A stretch of 64,000 nucleotides of DNA from Citrobacter telavivensis (GTDB lineage Bacteria; Pseudomonadota; Gammaproteobacteria; Enterobacterales; Enterobacteriaceae). The translations under genes were made by a program, and so were the position numbers. The notes beneath the pieces are model-generated. The model ran no database searches. It saw only the letters and a program-made list of their open reading frames with translations, and was not told the origin of the DNA. The stretch lies in contig CP045205.1 of assembly GCA_009363175.1 (NCBI GenBank), forward strand, positions 3,534,001 through 3,598,000, in the 5' to 3' direction. Shown here piece by piece: positions 49,816-58,967 of this stretch; the first letter of the stretch is position 1; every line of letters starts with the position of its first letter.

Positions 49816-51101
49816 TGAAATACCCGACTGGCGTTGAACTGCATAATGGGAAAATCAGAATCACATTTACCTATCGCGGCATCCGCTGCCGCGAAGTTCT
49901 TCGCGGCTGGGTTGTTAACAGCAGCAATGTTAAGAAAGCAGGAAATCTGCGCGCGGCAATTGTAAGCGAAATACAACTCGGGAAGTTCGACTATCCAGCA
50001 CGCTTTCCTGAATCAAAAGCACTTAATAAATTTTCCTCCACAAAACGGCTCACTACGTTCAAGGAGCTGAGTGATTTTTTTACGGACACAAAGGCGCTGG
50101 AGGTGTCGGACGCTACATTGCAATCCATCACATCTGTAGTTAACACCCTAAAACGCGTTGTGGGTGAGAACACGCGTCTGGTTGATATTCAGCATGCCGA
50201 TATTCTGAATTACCGTAAAGAACTGCTAACAGGGGGAGTGATTAATCCTGCTATGCCAAATCTCATCAAACAAGGTAGATCCCCTTCAACAGTCAATAAA
50301 CAAATGGCTGTTTTATCAGAAATGCTGAAGCTTGCGAACAGAAGTCAGTTTATATTACATGCACCCTATGAGGGGGTATCGAGGCTAAAGCTCTCTAAAG
50401 CAGATCCCGATCCACTTTTGCTCCATGAGTATCAGGCGCTGATTGCATCACTTCCACGCAAACTTGCCTTGATCATTATTGTTGCAGTGCATACGGGGAT
50501 GAGGCCTGGAGAGATTTGTGCGCTGGCATGGGAGGATATTGACCTGAAAAAAGGTGAGATTCATGTATCCAGAAGCCTGACGAACAAACGGTTGTTTGTT
50601 CCGCCCAAAACAGATGCCGGGATAAGAACGATCACATTGCTGAAACCCGCTCTTGATGCTCTGCTGGAGCAGTACGAAATCACCGGAAGCGGACCTAAAC
50701 AGGAAATTCAGTTTCATCATCGTGAGATCGGGAAAACCGAGCAACAAAAGCTTCGCTTTGTTTTTATCCCCGGAGAGAGTTCATATACAAAGGAAGGTTT
50801 TTTTTCTAAATATTCGATTTCCTATGGCTGGAAACGAGGTACTAAACTTTCTGGTATCCGGGAGAGAAACGCCTATCAGTCACGGCATACTTACGCTTGC
50901 TGGACACTGATGGCTGGAGCGAACCCTTCATTCATTGCCAGCCAGATGGGGCATGAAGATGCACGCATGGTCTACGAGGTTTATTCGAAGTGGATTGGTG
51001 ACATGAACCAGGATCAGGTCAGTATTCTGAATAATCAGATGCCAACGGCACTGCCCCCAGGACGCCCCCAAGGGCGCAGCAGAATGAAAAAAATCATTTA
51101 A
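49815..51101 (+). CDS. int: Tyrosine integrase
   Basis: 428 aa. The N-terminal 60 residues are an arm-site domain (DUF3596-like: GVELHNGKIRITFTYRGIRC). A core-binding domain follows, then the catalytic domain: Arg in HTGMRPGEICALAWEDIDL, Lys near 250, RHTY in YQSRHTYACWTLMAG, His in QMGHEDARM, and the nucleophile Tyr in VYEVYSKWIG. Nearest type is the Rac/Gifsy integrase. It is the last phage gene, 70 bp before phoP, pointing towards it. Confidence 0.95.
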   Translation: MKYPTGVELHNGKIRITFTYRGIRCREVLRGWVVNSSNVKKAGNLRAAIVSEIQLGKFDYPARFPESKALNKFSSTKRLTTFKELSDFFTDTKALEVSDATLQSITSVVNTLKRVVGENTRLVDIQHADILNYRKELLTGGVINPAMPNLIKQGRSPSTVNKQMAVLSEMLKLANRSQFILHAPYEGVSRLKLSKADPDPLLLHEYQALIASLPRKLALIIIVAVHTGMRPGEICALAWEDIDLKKGEIHVSRSLTNKRLFVPPKTDAGIRTITLLKPALDALLEQYEITGSGPKQEIQFHHREIGKTEQQKLRFVFIPGESSYTKEGFFSKYSISYGWKRGTKLSGIRERNAYQSRHTYACWTLMAGANPSFIASQMGHEDARMVYEVYSKWIGDMNQDQVSILNNQMPTALPPGRPQGRSRMKKII

Positions 51102-51171
51102 TTTCATCGTGCTGGTTTCAACTTTCATAATCAGCGTTAAACTATTCATATCGTAAATACAGTGAGAAAAG
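51102..51171 (+). promoter_or_regulatory. Prophage-chromosome junction and remaining phoP promoter
   Basis: The last 50 bases (from about CATAATCA at 51126, -10-like TAAACT at 51138-51143, SD GTGAGAAAAG) match my memory of the E. coli/Salmonella phoP promoter. Further upstream the resemblance stops. The tandem GTTTA repeats of the PhoP box are not seen at the expected place (about 51095-51115). The attachment core therefore probably lies at about 51105-51127. Memory-based comparison; the exact core is not resolved. Confidence 0.7.
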
Positions 51172-51846
51172 ATGATGCGTGTACTGGTTGTTGAGGATAA
51201 TGCGTTATTACGTCATCACCTGAAAGTTCAGCTTCAGGATGCCGGACATCAGGTTGACGATGCCGAAGATGCCAAAGAAGCCGATTATTACCTTAACGAA
51301 CACCTGCCTGACATCGCGATCGTCGATTTGGGTCTCCCGGATGAAGACGGACTTACACTGATTCGCCGCTGGCGGAGCAACGACGTTTCCCTCCCGGTCC
51401 TCGTCCTGACTGCCCGTGAAAGCTGGCAGGATAAAGTGGAGGTACTGAGCGCGGGTGCGGATGACTACGTCACCAAACCGTTCCATATTGAAGAAGTCGC
51501 CGCGCGGATGCAGGCGCTAATGCGTCGTAACAGCGGCCACGCTTCGCAAATTATTTCTATTCCCCCTTTCCAGGTTGATCTCTCGCGCCGTGAACTTTCG
51601 GTCAATGATGAGGTGATTAAGCTGACCGCGTTTGAGTACACCATCATGGAAACGCTGATCCGCAATAATGGCAAAGTGGTCAGCAAGGACTCGCTGATGT
51701 TGCAGTTGTATCCGGACGCCGAGTTGCGTGAAAGTCACACCATCGACGTGCTGATGGGGCGCCTGCGTAAAAAAATACAGGCGCAATATCCGGACGACGT
51801 CATTACCACCGTGCGGGGTCAGGGATATCTTTTCGAACTGCGCTGA
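51172..51846 (+). CDS. phoP: Response regulator PhoP
   Basis: 224 aa, OmpR/PhoB type. Receiver domain 1-120 with the acidic pocket (EDNA), phospho-Asp in IAIVDLGLPDEDG (about 52), Thr in VLTARES and Lys in YVTKPF. C-terminal winged helix with RRELSVNDEVIKLTAFEYTI and HTIDVLMGRLRKKIQ. It controls Mg2+ uptake, lipid A modification and virulence genes when phosphorylated by PhoQ. Coupled to phoQ by ATGA. Protein intact; its promoter is altered by the prophage. Confidence 0.97.
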   Translation: MMRVLVVEDNALLRHHLKVQLQDAGHQVDDAEDAKEADYYLNEHLPDIAIVDLGLPDEDGLTLIRRWRSNDVSLPVLVLTARESWQDKVEVLSAGADDYVTKPFHIEEVAARMQALMRRNSGHASQIISIPPFQVDLSRRELSVNDEVIKLTAFEYTIMETLIRNNGKVVSKDSLMLQLYPDAELRESHTIDVLMGRLRKKIQAQYPDDVITTVRGQGYLFELR

Positions 51847-53309
51847 TGAATAAACTGTTGCGTCATCTTTTCCCGCTGTCTCTGCGTCTGCGCTTTCTGC
51901 TGGCCACCGCCGGCGTGGTGCTGGTGCTCTCTCTTGCCTATGGCATGGTTGCGCTGGTCGGCTATAGCGTAAGCTTTGATAAGACGACATTTCGCCTGCT
52001 GCGCGGAGAAAGTAACCTCTTCTATACTCTCGCCAAATGGGAAGACAATAAGATCCACGTCGAACTTCCCGAGCACCTCGACATGCAAAGCCCCACGATG
52101 TCGCTTATCTATGATGAGAGCGGCAAACTGCTGTGGGCCCAGCGTGATGTGCCCTGGCTGGTGAGACTGATTCAGCCTGACTGGCTGAAAAGCAACGGTT
52201 TCCATGAGATTGAAGCCGATATCCGCGCCACCAGCACGCTGCTTAATGACGATCACTCTGTTCAGGAACAGCTGAAGGAGGTACGGGAAGATGACGACGA
52301 CGCCGAAATGACCCATTCGGTGGCGGTGAACGTCTACCCGGCCACGGCACGAATGCCGCAACTGACGATTGTGGTGGTGGATACCATTCCGATTGAGCTT
52401 AAACGCTCCTATATGGTCTGGAGCTGGTTTATCTATGTGCTCGCGGCTAACCTGTTGCTGGTCATTCCTCTACTCTGGGTCGCGGCCTGGTGGAGCCTGC
52501 GCCCTATCGAAGCGCTGGCGCGCGAAGTGCGGGAACTGGAAGAACATCATCGCGAGCAGCTGAACCCTGCGACAACGCGTGAGCTGACCAGTCTGGTTCG
52601 CAACCTGAACCGCCTGCTGAAAAGTGAGCGCGAACGTTATGACAAGTATCGCACTACGCTGACCGACCTCACCCACAGCCTGAAGACGCCGCTGGCCGTG
52701 CTGCAAAGTACGTTGCGCTCAATGCGCAGTGAAAAAATGAGCGTCAGTGACGCTGAGCCGGTGATGCTCGAACAGATCAGCCGGATTTCTCAGCAAATCG
52801 GCTACTATCTGCATCGCGCCAGCATGCGCGGCGGCGGCGTCTTGCTGAGTCGCGAGCTGCATCCGGTCGCGCCGCTACTGGATAGTCTCACGTCGGCGTT
52901 GAACAAAGTGTATCAGCGTAAAGGGGTGAACATTAGCCTCGATATCTCGCCGGAAATCAGCTTCGTCGGTGAGCAAAACGACTTTGTCGAGGTAATGGGC
53001 AACGTTCTGGATAACGCCTGTAAGTACTGCCTGGAGTTTGTCGAAATTTCTGCCCGTCAGACCGACGATCATCTGTACATTGTGGTGGAAGATGACGGTC
53101 CGGGGATCCCACAGAGCAAGCGCGATTTGATATTCGACCGCGGTCAACGAGTGGATACGATGCGTCCGGGGCAAGGCGTCGGGCTGGCGGTGGCGCGAGA
53201 GATCACCGAGCAATACGACGGTAAAATTGTTGCCAGCGACAGCCTGCTCGGCGGCGCGCACATGGAGGTGATTTTTGGTCATCAGCAGCCGGGGCCGAAA
53301 GACGACTAA
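51846..53309 (+). CDS. phoQ: Sensor kinase PhoQ
   Basis: 487 aa. Membrane helices at about 17-39 and 195-214. The periplasmic sensor has the acidic patch EDDDDAEM (about 148-155) that binds Mg2+ or antimicrobial peptides. HAMP, then dimerisation helix with the phospho-His in DLTHSLKTPL (His277 in known proteins). ATPase boxes VLDNACKYC, DDGPGIP and GQGVGLAVA follow. Standard length. Confidence 0.97.
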   Translation: MNKLLRHLFPLSLRLRFLLATAGVVLVLSLAYGMVALVGYSVSFDKTTFRLLRGESNLFYTLAKWEDNKIHVELPEHLDMQSPTMSLIYDESGKLLWAQRDVPWLVRLIQPDWLKSNGFHEIEADIRATSTLLNDDHSVQEQLKEVREDDDDAEMTHSVAVNVYPATARMPQLTIVVVDTIPIELKRSYMVWSWFIYVLAANLLLVIPLLWVAAWWSLRPIEALAREVRELEEHHREQLNPATTRELTSLVRNLNRLLKSERERYDKYRTTLTDLTHSLKTPLAVLQSTLRSMRSEKMSVSDAEPVMLEQISRISQQIGYYLHRASMRGGGVLLSRELHPVAPLLDSLTSALNKVYQRKGVNISLDISPEISFVGEQNDFVEVMGNVLDNACKYCLEFVEISARQTDDHLYIVVEDDGPGIPQSKRDLIFDRGQRVDTMRPGQGVGLAVAREITEQYDGKIVASDSLLGGAHMEVIFGHQQPGPKDD

Positions 53310-53405
53310 ACCAAAATGTAATAAATATGAGCCAACTGCACGCATCTGGTTAAGCATCCGTTATAATCGGTGACAGATACCCGCCCCAGCCTGTGGAAGC
53401 TCAAT

Positions 53406-54527
53406 ATGGAATACCAATTAACACTCAACTGGCCCGAATTTCTTGAACGTCACTGGCAAAAGCGCCCGGTGGTGTTAAAACGCGGCTTTAATAACTTCAT
53501 CGATCCCCTCTCTCCTGACGAACTGGCAGGGTTGGCGATGGAAAGCGAAGTCGATAGCCGTCTGGTAAGCCATCAGGATGGTAAATGGCAGGTCAGCCAC
53601 GGTCCGTTCGAAAGCTATGACCATCTCGGCGAAAATAACTGGTCATTGCTGGTACAGGCGGTGAACCACTGGCATGAGCCGACCGCCGCGCTGATGCGCC
53701 CCTTCCGCGCCCTGCCCGACTGGCGTATTGACGATCTGATGGTCTCATTCTCCGTACCCGGCGGCGGCGTAGGTCCGCATCTCGATCAGTATGATGTGTT
53801 TATCATTCAGGGAACCGGTCGCCGCCGTTGGCGGGTGGGGGAAAAGCTGCAGATGAAACAGCACTGCCCGCATCCAGATCTGCTGCAGGTGGATCCTTTT
53901 GAAGCCATCATTGATGAAGAACTGGAGCCGGGCGATATTCTCTACATTCCGCCGGGATTCCCGCACGAAGGCTATGCGCTGGAAAACGCGATGAACTATT
54001 CGGTTGGCTTTCGCGCACCGAATACCCGCGAACTGATCAGCGGTTTTGCCGACTATGTCCTGCAACGTGAACTGGGCAGCACGTATTACAGCGACCCCGA
54101 TATGCCGCCTCGCGATCATCCTGCCGACGTTCTACCGCAGGAAATGGACAAACTGCGCGCCATGATGCTGGATCTCATTAATCAGCCGGAGCATTTCAAA
54201 CAGTGGTTTGGCGAGTTTATCTCCCAGTCGCGTCATGAACTGGATATTGCACCGCCGGAGCCGCCGTATCAGCCTGATGAGATCTACGATGCCCTGAAAC
54301 AAGGCGATGTGCTGGTGCGTCTGGGAGGATTACGGGTACTGCGTGTGGGCGATGACGTTTATGCCAATGGCGAAAAAATTGATTCCCCGCACCGTCCGGC
54401 GCTGGAAGCGCTCGCCAGCCATATCGTGCTGACCGCGGAGAATTTTGGCGACGCGCTGGAAGATCCCTCGTTCCTCGCCATGCTGGCGGCGCTGGTCAAC
54501 AGCGGATACTGGTTCTTCGAAGGGTAA
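53406..54527 (+). CDS. roxA: Ribosomal oxygenase RoxA (YcfD)
   Basis: 373 aa from the ATG at 53406, the start that matches the known E. coli protein; an upstream frame adds 12 residues. JmjC domain: HLDQYDVFIIQGTGRRRWRV supplies the first His and Asp of the Fe(II) triad and YIPPGFPHEGYALE the second His region. It hydroxylates Arg81 of ribosomal protein L16, using 2-oxoglutarate. Intact. A BIME follows. Confidence 0.95.
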   Translation: MEYQLTLNWPEFLERHWQKRPVVLKRGFNNFIDPLSPDELAGLAMESEVDSRLVSHQDGKWQVSHGPFESYDHLGENNWSLLVQAVNHWHEPTAALMRPFRALPDWRIDDLMVSFSVPGGGVGPHLDQYDVFIIQGTGRRRWRVGEKLQMKQHCPHPDLLQVDPFEAIIDEELEPGDILYIPPGFPHEGYALENAMNYSVGFRAPNTRELISGFADYVLQRELGSTYYSDPDMPPRDHPADVLPQEMDKLRAMMLDLINQPEHFKQWFGEFISQSRHELDIAPPEPPYQPDEIYDALKQGDVLVRLGGLRVLRVGDDVYANGEKIDSPHRPALEALASHIVLTAENFGDALEDPSFLAMLAALVNSGYWFFEG

Positions 54528-54537
54528 CATGGAGATT

Positions 54538-54622
54538 ATGCCGGATGGCGACGCTAATGCGTCTTATCCGGCCTACGGTTCAAATGTCCTGTAGGCCGGA
54601 TAAGCGTCACGCCATGCGGCAT
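54538..54622. repeat. REP/BIME element between roxA and pepT
   Basis: Two inverted REP units: ATGCCGGATGGCGACGCTAA to CCGGCCTAC (54538-54576) and GTAGGCCGGATAAGCGTCAC to GCGGCAT (54591-54622). The genes converge on it, so it protects mRNA ends or ends transcription. Confidence 0.93.
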
Positions 54623-54630
54623 CAGCCACG

Positions 54631-55857
54631 CTACGACTGCTTCGCCGTTAACTCGGCAATCCGTACAATCACCTGCACCGCTTTTTCCATGCCTTCCAGC
54701 GTCACAAACTCATGCTTGCCATGATAGTTGTAGCCACCGGTGAACAGATTCGGGCACGGCAATCCCATGAAAGAGAGTTGCGCGCCGTCGGTGCCGCCGC
54801 GGATCGGTTTCATATCCGGTTGAATGTCACAGTCACGCATCGCCTGCTGAGCGATATCCAGTACATGCGGATGCTCAGCCACTTTTTCACGCATATTGTA
54901 ATAACTGTCTTCAATCACCAGTTCAATGTAACAGTCCGGGTGTAACCCTTTCCCGACCTTCCTGGCTATCTCCATCATCTTACGTTTGCGCGCTTCAAAC
55001 TGCTTGCGGTCGAAATCGCGAATGATGTAGTGCATGTCCGCGCGATCCACGGTGCCCTTCATGCTCGCAAGATGGTAGAAACCTTCATAACCTTCGGTCA
55101 TTTCCGGGCTTTCATCCGCCGGAACCTCGGCATGAATACGCGCCGCCAGGGATAATGCGTTTACCATGACGCCTTTCGCCGTCCCCGGATGCACGTTGTT
55201 GCCGACGATTTTGATATTCACCGAGGCGGCATTGAAGTTCTCAAACTCCAGTTCCCCCACGCCACCACCGTCAACGGTATAGGCCCATTTGGCGTCAAAA
55301 GCCGCAACATCAAAGTGCTTCGCCCCTTTGCCGACCTCTTCATCCGGCGTAAAAGCGACGCGAATATCGCCATGCGGAATATTTTTATGCTTCAGCACCG
55401 CCAGCGCGGTCATGATTTCCGCCACACCCGCTTTGTCATCCGCACCCAGCAACGTTTTGCCGTCGGTGGTGATCAGCGTTTGTCCGAGCAACTGATGCAG
55501 CACCGGGAACATCACCGGTGACAGCACTTCATCGCCAATGCCCAGAGCGATATCACCGCCGCGATAATTCTCAACAATCTGCGGATTCACGTGCTTACCG
55601 CTAAAATCCGGTGAGGTATCCACATGGGAAATGAAGCCAATAGCAGGGATATCGCCAGGGACATTCGCTGGAAGCGTTGCCATCAGCGTCCCTTTGTCAC
55701 TTAATGTCACATTGACCAGCTCCATCTCTTCGAGCTGCTGTTTGAGCAAATTTAATAACTTCCACTGTCCCTCAGTACTGGGAACCTGTCTCACACCCGC
55801 TTTCGATTGGGTATCCAATGAAACGTAGTGCAGAAAACGCTCAAGTAGTTTATCCAT
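54631..55857 (-). CDS. pepT: Peptidase T (tripeptidase)
   Basis: 408 aa from the ATG at 55857. Zn sites are spread over the M20 catalytic domain: HVDTSPDFSG (His and Asp), LLGADDKAG (bridging Asp), TPDEEVGKG (Glu-Glu) and NYHGKHEFV (His at the end). It removes N-terminal residues from tripeptides. In Enterobacteriaceae anaerobic induction by FNR is known, but I cannot point to the site here. Divergent from potA. Confidence 0.97.
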   Translation of the reverse strand: MDKLLERFLHYVSLDTQSKAGVRQVPSTEGQWKLLNLLKQQLEEMELVNVTLSDKGTLMATLPANVPGDIPAIGFISHVDTSPDFSGKHVNPQIVENYRGGDIALGIGDEVLSPVMFPVLHQLLGQTLITTDGKTLLGADDKAGVAEIMTALAVLKHKNIPHGDIRVAFTPDEEVGKGAKHFDVAAFDAKWAYTVDGGGVGELEFENFNAASVNIKIVGNNVHPGTAKGVMVNALSLAARIHAEVPADESPEMTEGYEGFYHLASMKGTVDRADMHYIIRDFDRKQFEARKRKMMEIARKVGKGLHPDCYIELVIEDSYYNMREKVAEHPHVLDIAQQAMRDCDIQPDMKPIRGGTDGAQLSFMGLPCPNLFTGGYNYHGKHEFVTLEGMEKAVQVIVRIAELTAKQS

Positions 55858-56108
55858 GCAGTCACCCTCACTATTTGTGACAACATTATCAGTAAGCCAC
55901 AAAAGACAAATATTGCGTCAGGTCACTTTTATCCCCGCAAACGAGAATATTTCGCTTCCGAACCCCTTACTGACTATAAGACTACGCCAGTTATTGGCAA
56001 CAAACATTGGCGATGACAACGGTTTGCCGTAGAATTACGGCCCTCATTAAGAGTCACCAAGGTGGTCAACCACAAACCCCGCATCGGTCAGCCATCCGTT
56101 GCGTTTAC
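55858..56108. promoter_or_regulatory. Divergent pepT-potA intergenic region
   Basis: About 250 bp with promoters in both directions expected. I do not see a clear consensus -35/-10 pair or FNR site that I could defend. SD for potA: CGTTTACATGG gives no strong SD; for pepT GTGAGGGTGACTGC. Confidence 0.5.
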
Positions 56109-57245
56109 ATGGGACAGAGTAAGAAATTGAATAAACAACCGCGTTCGCTTTCACCGCTGGTTCTGTTGTCAGGTATCAGCAAAAGCTTCGATGGAAAAGA
56201 GGTCATTTCCGAGCTGGATTTGACAATCAATAATGGCGAGTTCCTCACGCTGCTTGGCCCTTCTGGCTGCGGTAAAACAACCGTTTTGCGCCTGATTGCC
56301 GGTCTGGAAACCGTAGATTCCGGGCACATCATGCTCGATAACCAGGACATCACCCACGTACCGGCTGAAAACCGCTATGTGAATACCGTCTTTCAAAGCT
56401 ATGCGTTATTCCCCCACATGACCGTCTTTGAAAATGTGGCGTTCGGATTACGTATGCAGAAAACCCCCGCCGCCGACATCACCCCGCGCGTCCTGGAAGC
56501 ACTGCGAATGGTGCAACTGGAAGAGTTCGCTCAGCGTAAACCGCATCAACTCTCCGGGGGACAACAGCAGCGCGTGGCGATTGCCCGTGCGGTGGTCAAC
56601 AAACCGCGTCTGCTGCTGTTGGATGAATCCCTCTCCGCGCTGGACTATAAGCTGCGAAAGCAGATGCAGAACGAACTGAAGGCCTTGCAGCGTAAGCTCG
56701 GCATCACGTTCGTGTTCGTGACGCACGATCAGGAAGAAGCCCTGACCATGTCCGATCGTATCGTCGTTATGCGCGATGGGCGAATTGAACAGGACGGCAC
56801 ACCGCGTGAAATCTACGAAGAGCCGAAAAACCTGTTTGTCGCCGGATTCATTGGCGAGATTAACATGTTTAACGCCACGGTAATCGAGCGTCTGGACGAA
56901 CAGCGTGTTCGTGCTAACGTCGAAGGCCGTGAATGCAATATCTACGTCAACTTCGCCGTCGAGCCTGGACAGAAACTGCACGTTCTGCTGCGCCCGGAAG
57001 ATCTGCGCGTGGATGAAATCAACGACGACAATCACATTGACGGCCTGATTGGCTACGTCCGCGAGCGTAACTATAAGGGCATGACGCTGGAGTCGGTGGT
57101 TGAACTGGAAAATGGCAAGATGGTGATGGTCAGTGAATTCTTCAACGAAGACGATCCGGACTTTGACCACTCCCTCGACCAGAAAATGGCCATTAACTGG
57201 GTAGAAAGCTGGGAGGTCGTACTGGCTGATGAAGAACACAAGTAA
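56109..57245 (+). CDS. potA: Spermidine/putrescine ABC transporter ATPase PotA
   Basis: 378 aa from the ATG at 56109, matching the E. coli start MGQSKKLNKQP. Walker A GPSGCGKTTV (about 55), Q-loop FQSYALFPHM, signature LSGGQQQRVAIARA, Walker B LLLLDESLSAL and switch His VTHDQEEA. C-terminal TOBE domain (LHVLLRPEDLRVDE). It powers polyamine import with PotB, PotC and PotD. Overlaps potB by 17 bp. Confidence 0.97.
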   Translation: MGQSKKLNKQPRSLSPLVLLSGISKSFDGKEVISELDLTINNGEFLTLLGPSGCGKTTVLRLIAGLETVDSGHIMLDNQDITHVPAENRYVNTVFQSYALFPHMTVFENVAFGLRMQKTPAADITPRVLEALRMVQLEEFAQRKPHQLSGGQQQRVAIARAVVNKPRLLLLDESLSALDYKLRKQMQNELKALQRKLGITFVFVTHDQEEALTMSDRIVVMRDGRIEQDGTPREIYEEPKNLFVAGFIGEINMFNATVIERLDEQRVRANVEGRECNIYVNFAVEPGQKLHVLLRPEDLRVDEINDDNHIDGLIGYVRERNYKGMTLESVVELENGKMVMVSEFFNEDDPDFDHSLDQKMAINWVESWEVVLADEEHK

Positions 57246-58086
57246 ATTCCAGAATGTGGTGATTGTCACTATCGTCGGTTGGCTTGTGTTGTTTGTCTTT
57301 CTGCCCAACCTGATGATCATTGGCACCAGCTTTTTGACCCGCGACGATGCCAGCTTCGTCAAAATGGTCTTTACGCTGGACAACTACGCGCGCCTGCTCG
57401 ATCCGCTCTATTTTGAAGTACTGCTGCACTCGCTGAATATGGCGCTGATCGCCACGCTCGCCTGCCTTGTGCTCGGCTATCCTTTTGCCTGGTTTCTGGC
57501 GCGACTGCCGGAGAAAGTTCGCCCGCTGCTGCTGTTTCTGCTGATTGTCCCCTTCTGGACCAACTCGCTGATCCGTATCTATGGGCTGAAAATTTTCCTC
57601 AGCACGAAGGGTTACCTGAACGAGTTTCTGCTCTGGCTGGGGGTGATCGAGACGCCAATGCGCATCATGTTCACCCCGAGCGCGGTGATTATCGGTCTGG
57701 TGTATATCCTGCTGCCATTTATGGTGATGCCGCTGTATTCCAGCATTGAGAAGCTCGACAGACCTTTGCTGGAAGCGGCGAAAGATCTGGGTGCCAGCAA
57801 GTTGCAGACTTTTATCCGGATAATCATCCCGCTGACCATGCCGGGCATTATTGCCGGTTGCCTGCTGGTGATGCTGCCCGCGATGGGGCTGTTCTACGTC
57901 TCAGACCTGATGGGCGGCGCGAAAAACCTGCTGATCGGTAACGTTATCAAGGTTCAGTTCCTCAATATCCGTGACTGGCCGTTTGGTGCGGCAACCAGCA
58001 TTACGCTGACGATTGTGATGGGCCTGATGCTGTTGGTTTACTGGCGCGCCTCCCGACTGCTGAACAAAAAGGGAGAACTCGAATGA
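57229..58086 (+). CDS. potB: Polyamine ABC permease PotB
   Basis: 285 aa, six membrane helices (first at about 12-35, VVIVTIVGWLVLFVFLPNLM). The cytoplasmic EAA loop LLEAAKDLGASKLQTFIRII (about 180) contacts PotA. With PotC it forms the channel. Overlaps both neighbours, consistent with one operon. Confidence 0.96.
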   Translation: MKNTSKFQNVVIVTIVGWLVLFVFLPNLMIIGTSFLTRDDASFVKMVFTLDNYARLLDPLYFEVLLHSLNMALIATLACLVLGYPFAWFLARLPEKVRPLLLFLLIVPFWTNSLIRIYGLKIFLSTKGYLNEFLLWLGVIETPMRIMFTPSAVIIGLVYILLPFMVMPLYSSIEKLDRPLLEAAKDLGASKLQTFIRIIIPLTMPGIIAGCLLVMLPAMGLFYVSDLMGGAKNLLIGNVIKVQFLNIRDWPFGAATSITLTIVMGLMLLVYWRASRLLNKKGELE

Positions 58087-58874
58087 TCGGTCGACTGCTT
58101 CGCGGCGGTTTTATGACCGCTATCTACGCGTACCTGTACATTCCCATCATTATTTTGATTGTGAACTCCTTTAACAGTTCGCGCTTTGGCATCAACTGGC
58201 AGGGCTTTACGACCAAATGGTACGGCCTGCTGATGAACAACGACAGCCTGCTGCAAGCGGCGCAACACTCGCTGACGATGGCCATTTTTTCCGCAACGTT
58301 CGCCACTCTCATCGGGTCATTGACTGCCGTTGCGCTGTATCGCTATCGTTTTCGCGGTAAACCGTTCGTCAGCGGTATGTTGTTTGTGGTGATGATGTCA
58401 CCGGATATCGTGATGGCCATTTCACTGCTGGTGCTGTTTATGCTGCTGGGCATCCAGTTGGGCTTCTGGTCGCTGCTGTTTTCGCATATCACTTTCTGCC
58501 TGCCTTTTGTGGTGGTGACCGTCTATTCGCGGCTGAAAGGGTTTGACGTACGGATGCTGGAAGCGGCAAAAGATCTGGGTGCCAGCGAAATCACCATCCT
58601 GCGCAAAATCATTCTGCCGCTGGCAATGCCCGCAGTCGCCGCCGGCTGGCTGCTGAGCTTTACCCTGTCGATGGACGATGTGGTGGTTTCGTCGTTCGTG
58701 ACCGGGCCTGGCTATGAAATTCTACCGTTGAAGATCTACTCAATGGTGAAAGTCGGCGTTTCACCGGAGGTGAATGCGCTGGCGACCATTCTGTTGGTGT
58801 TATCGTTGGTTCTGGTGATCGCCAGCCAGCTTATTGCTCGTGATAAAACGAAAAGCCTGTCTCGCCAGGCGTAA
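58083..58874 (+). CDS. potC: Polyamine ABC permease PotC
   Basis: 263 aa, six membrane helices (AIYAYLYIPIIILIVNSF at 14-31 and others) and an EAA loop MLEAAKDLGASEITILRKII (about 157-177). It pairs with PotB. ATGA overlap with potB. Standard length and intact. Confidence 0.96.
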   Translation: MIGRLLRGGFMTAIYAYLYIPIIILIVNSFNSSRFGINWQGFTTKWYGLLMNNDSLLQAAQHSLTMAIFSATFATLIGSLTAVALYRYRFRGKPFVSGMLFVVMMSPDIVMAISLLVLFMLLGIQLGFWSLLFSHITFCLPFVVVTVYSRLKGFDVRMLEAAKDLGASEITILRKIILPLAMPAVAAGWLLSFTLSMDDVVVSSFVTGPGYEILPLKIYSMVKVGVSPEVNALATILLVLSLVLVIASQLIARDKTKSLSRQA

Positions 58875-58967
58875 TTGTTGACGTCATTCTGGCTGCGGAC
58901 AACACGCAGCCAGAATGATGAATAAAATAGCCTGGAGAGTCAGGCGCTAATCTCAGGGGACGTTAAA

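Larger units (their letters stand above)
1..51120. mobile_element. Lambdoid (Rac/Gifsy/ES18-like) prophage, left end outside the window
   Basis: A continuous set of phage modules runs from tail fibre to integrase: tail, head, terminase, lysis, Q, nin-like genes, replication, immunity, RecET recombination, excisionase and integrase. The integrase gene ends at 51101 and phoP starts at 51172, so the right attachment site lies between them. The left end is not seen. The module order and the RecE/RecT, YdaS/YdaT and DUF4060 genes match the Rac and Gifsy type of phage; the P22-like coat and siphovirus tail indicate a long non-contractile tail. The exact right boundary is inferred. Confidence 0.95.

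Noticed and set aside
56448..57383. 311-aa open frame antisense to potA and the start of potB
   Set aside because: potA and potB are certain; long antisense frames are common in GC-rich conserved genes.
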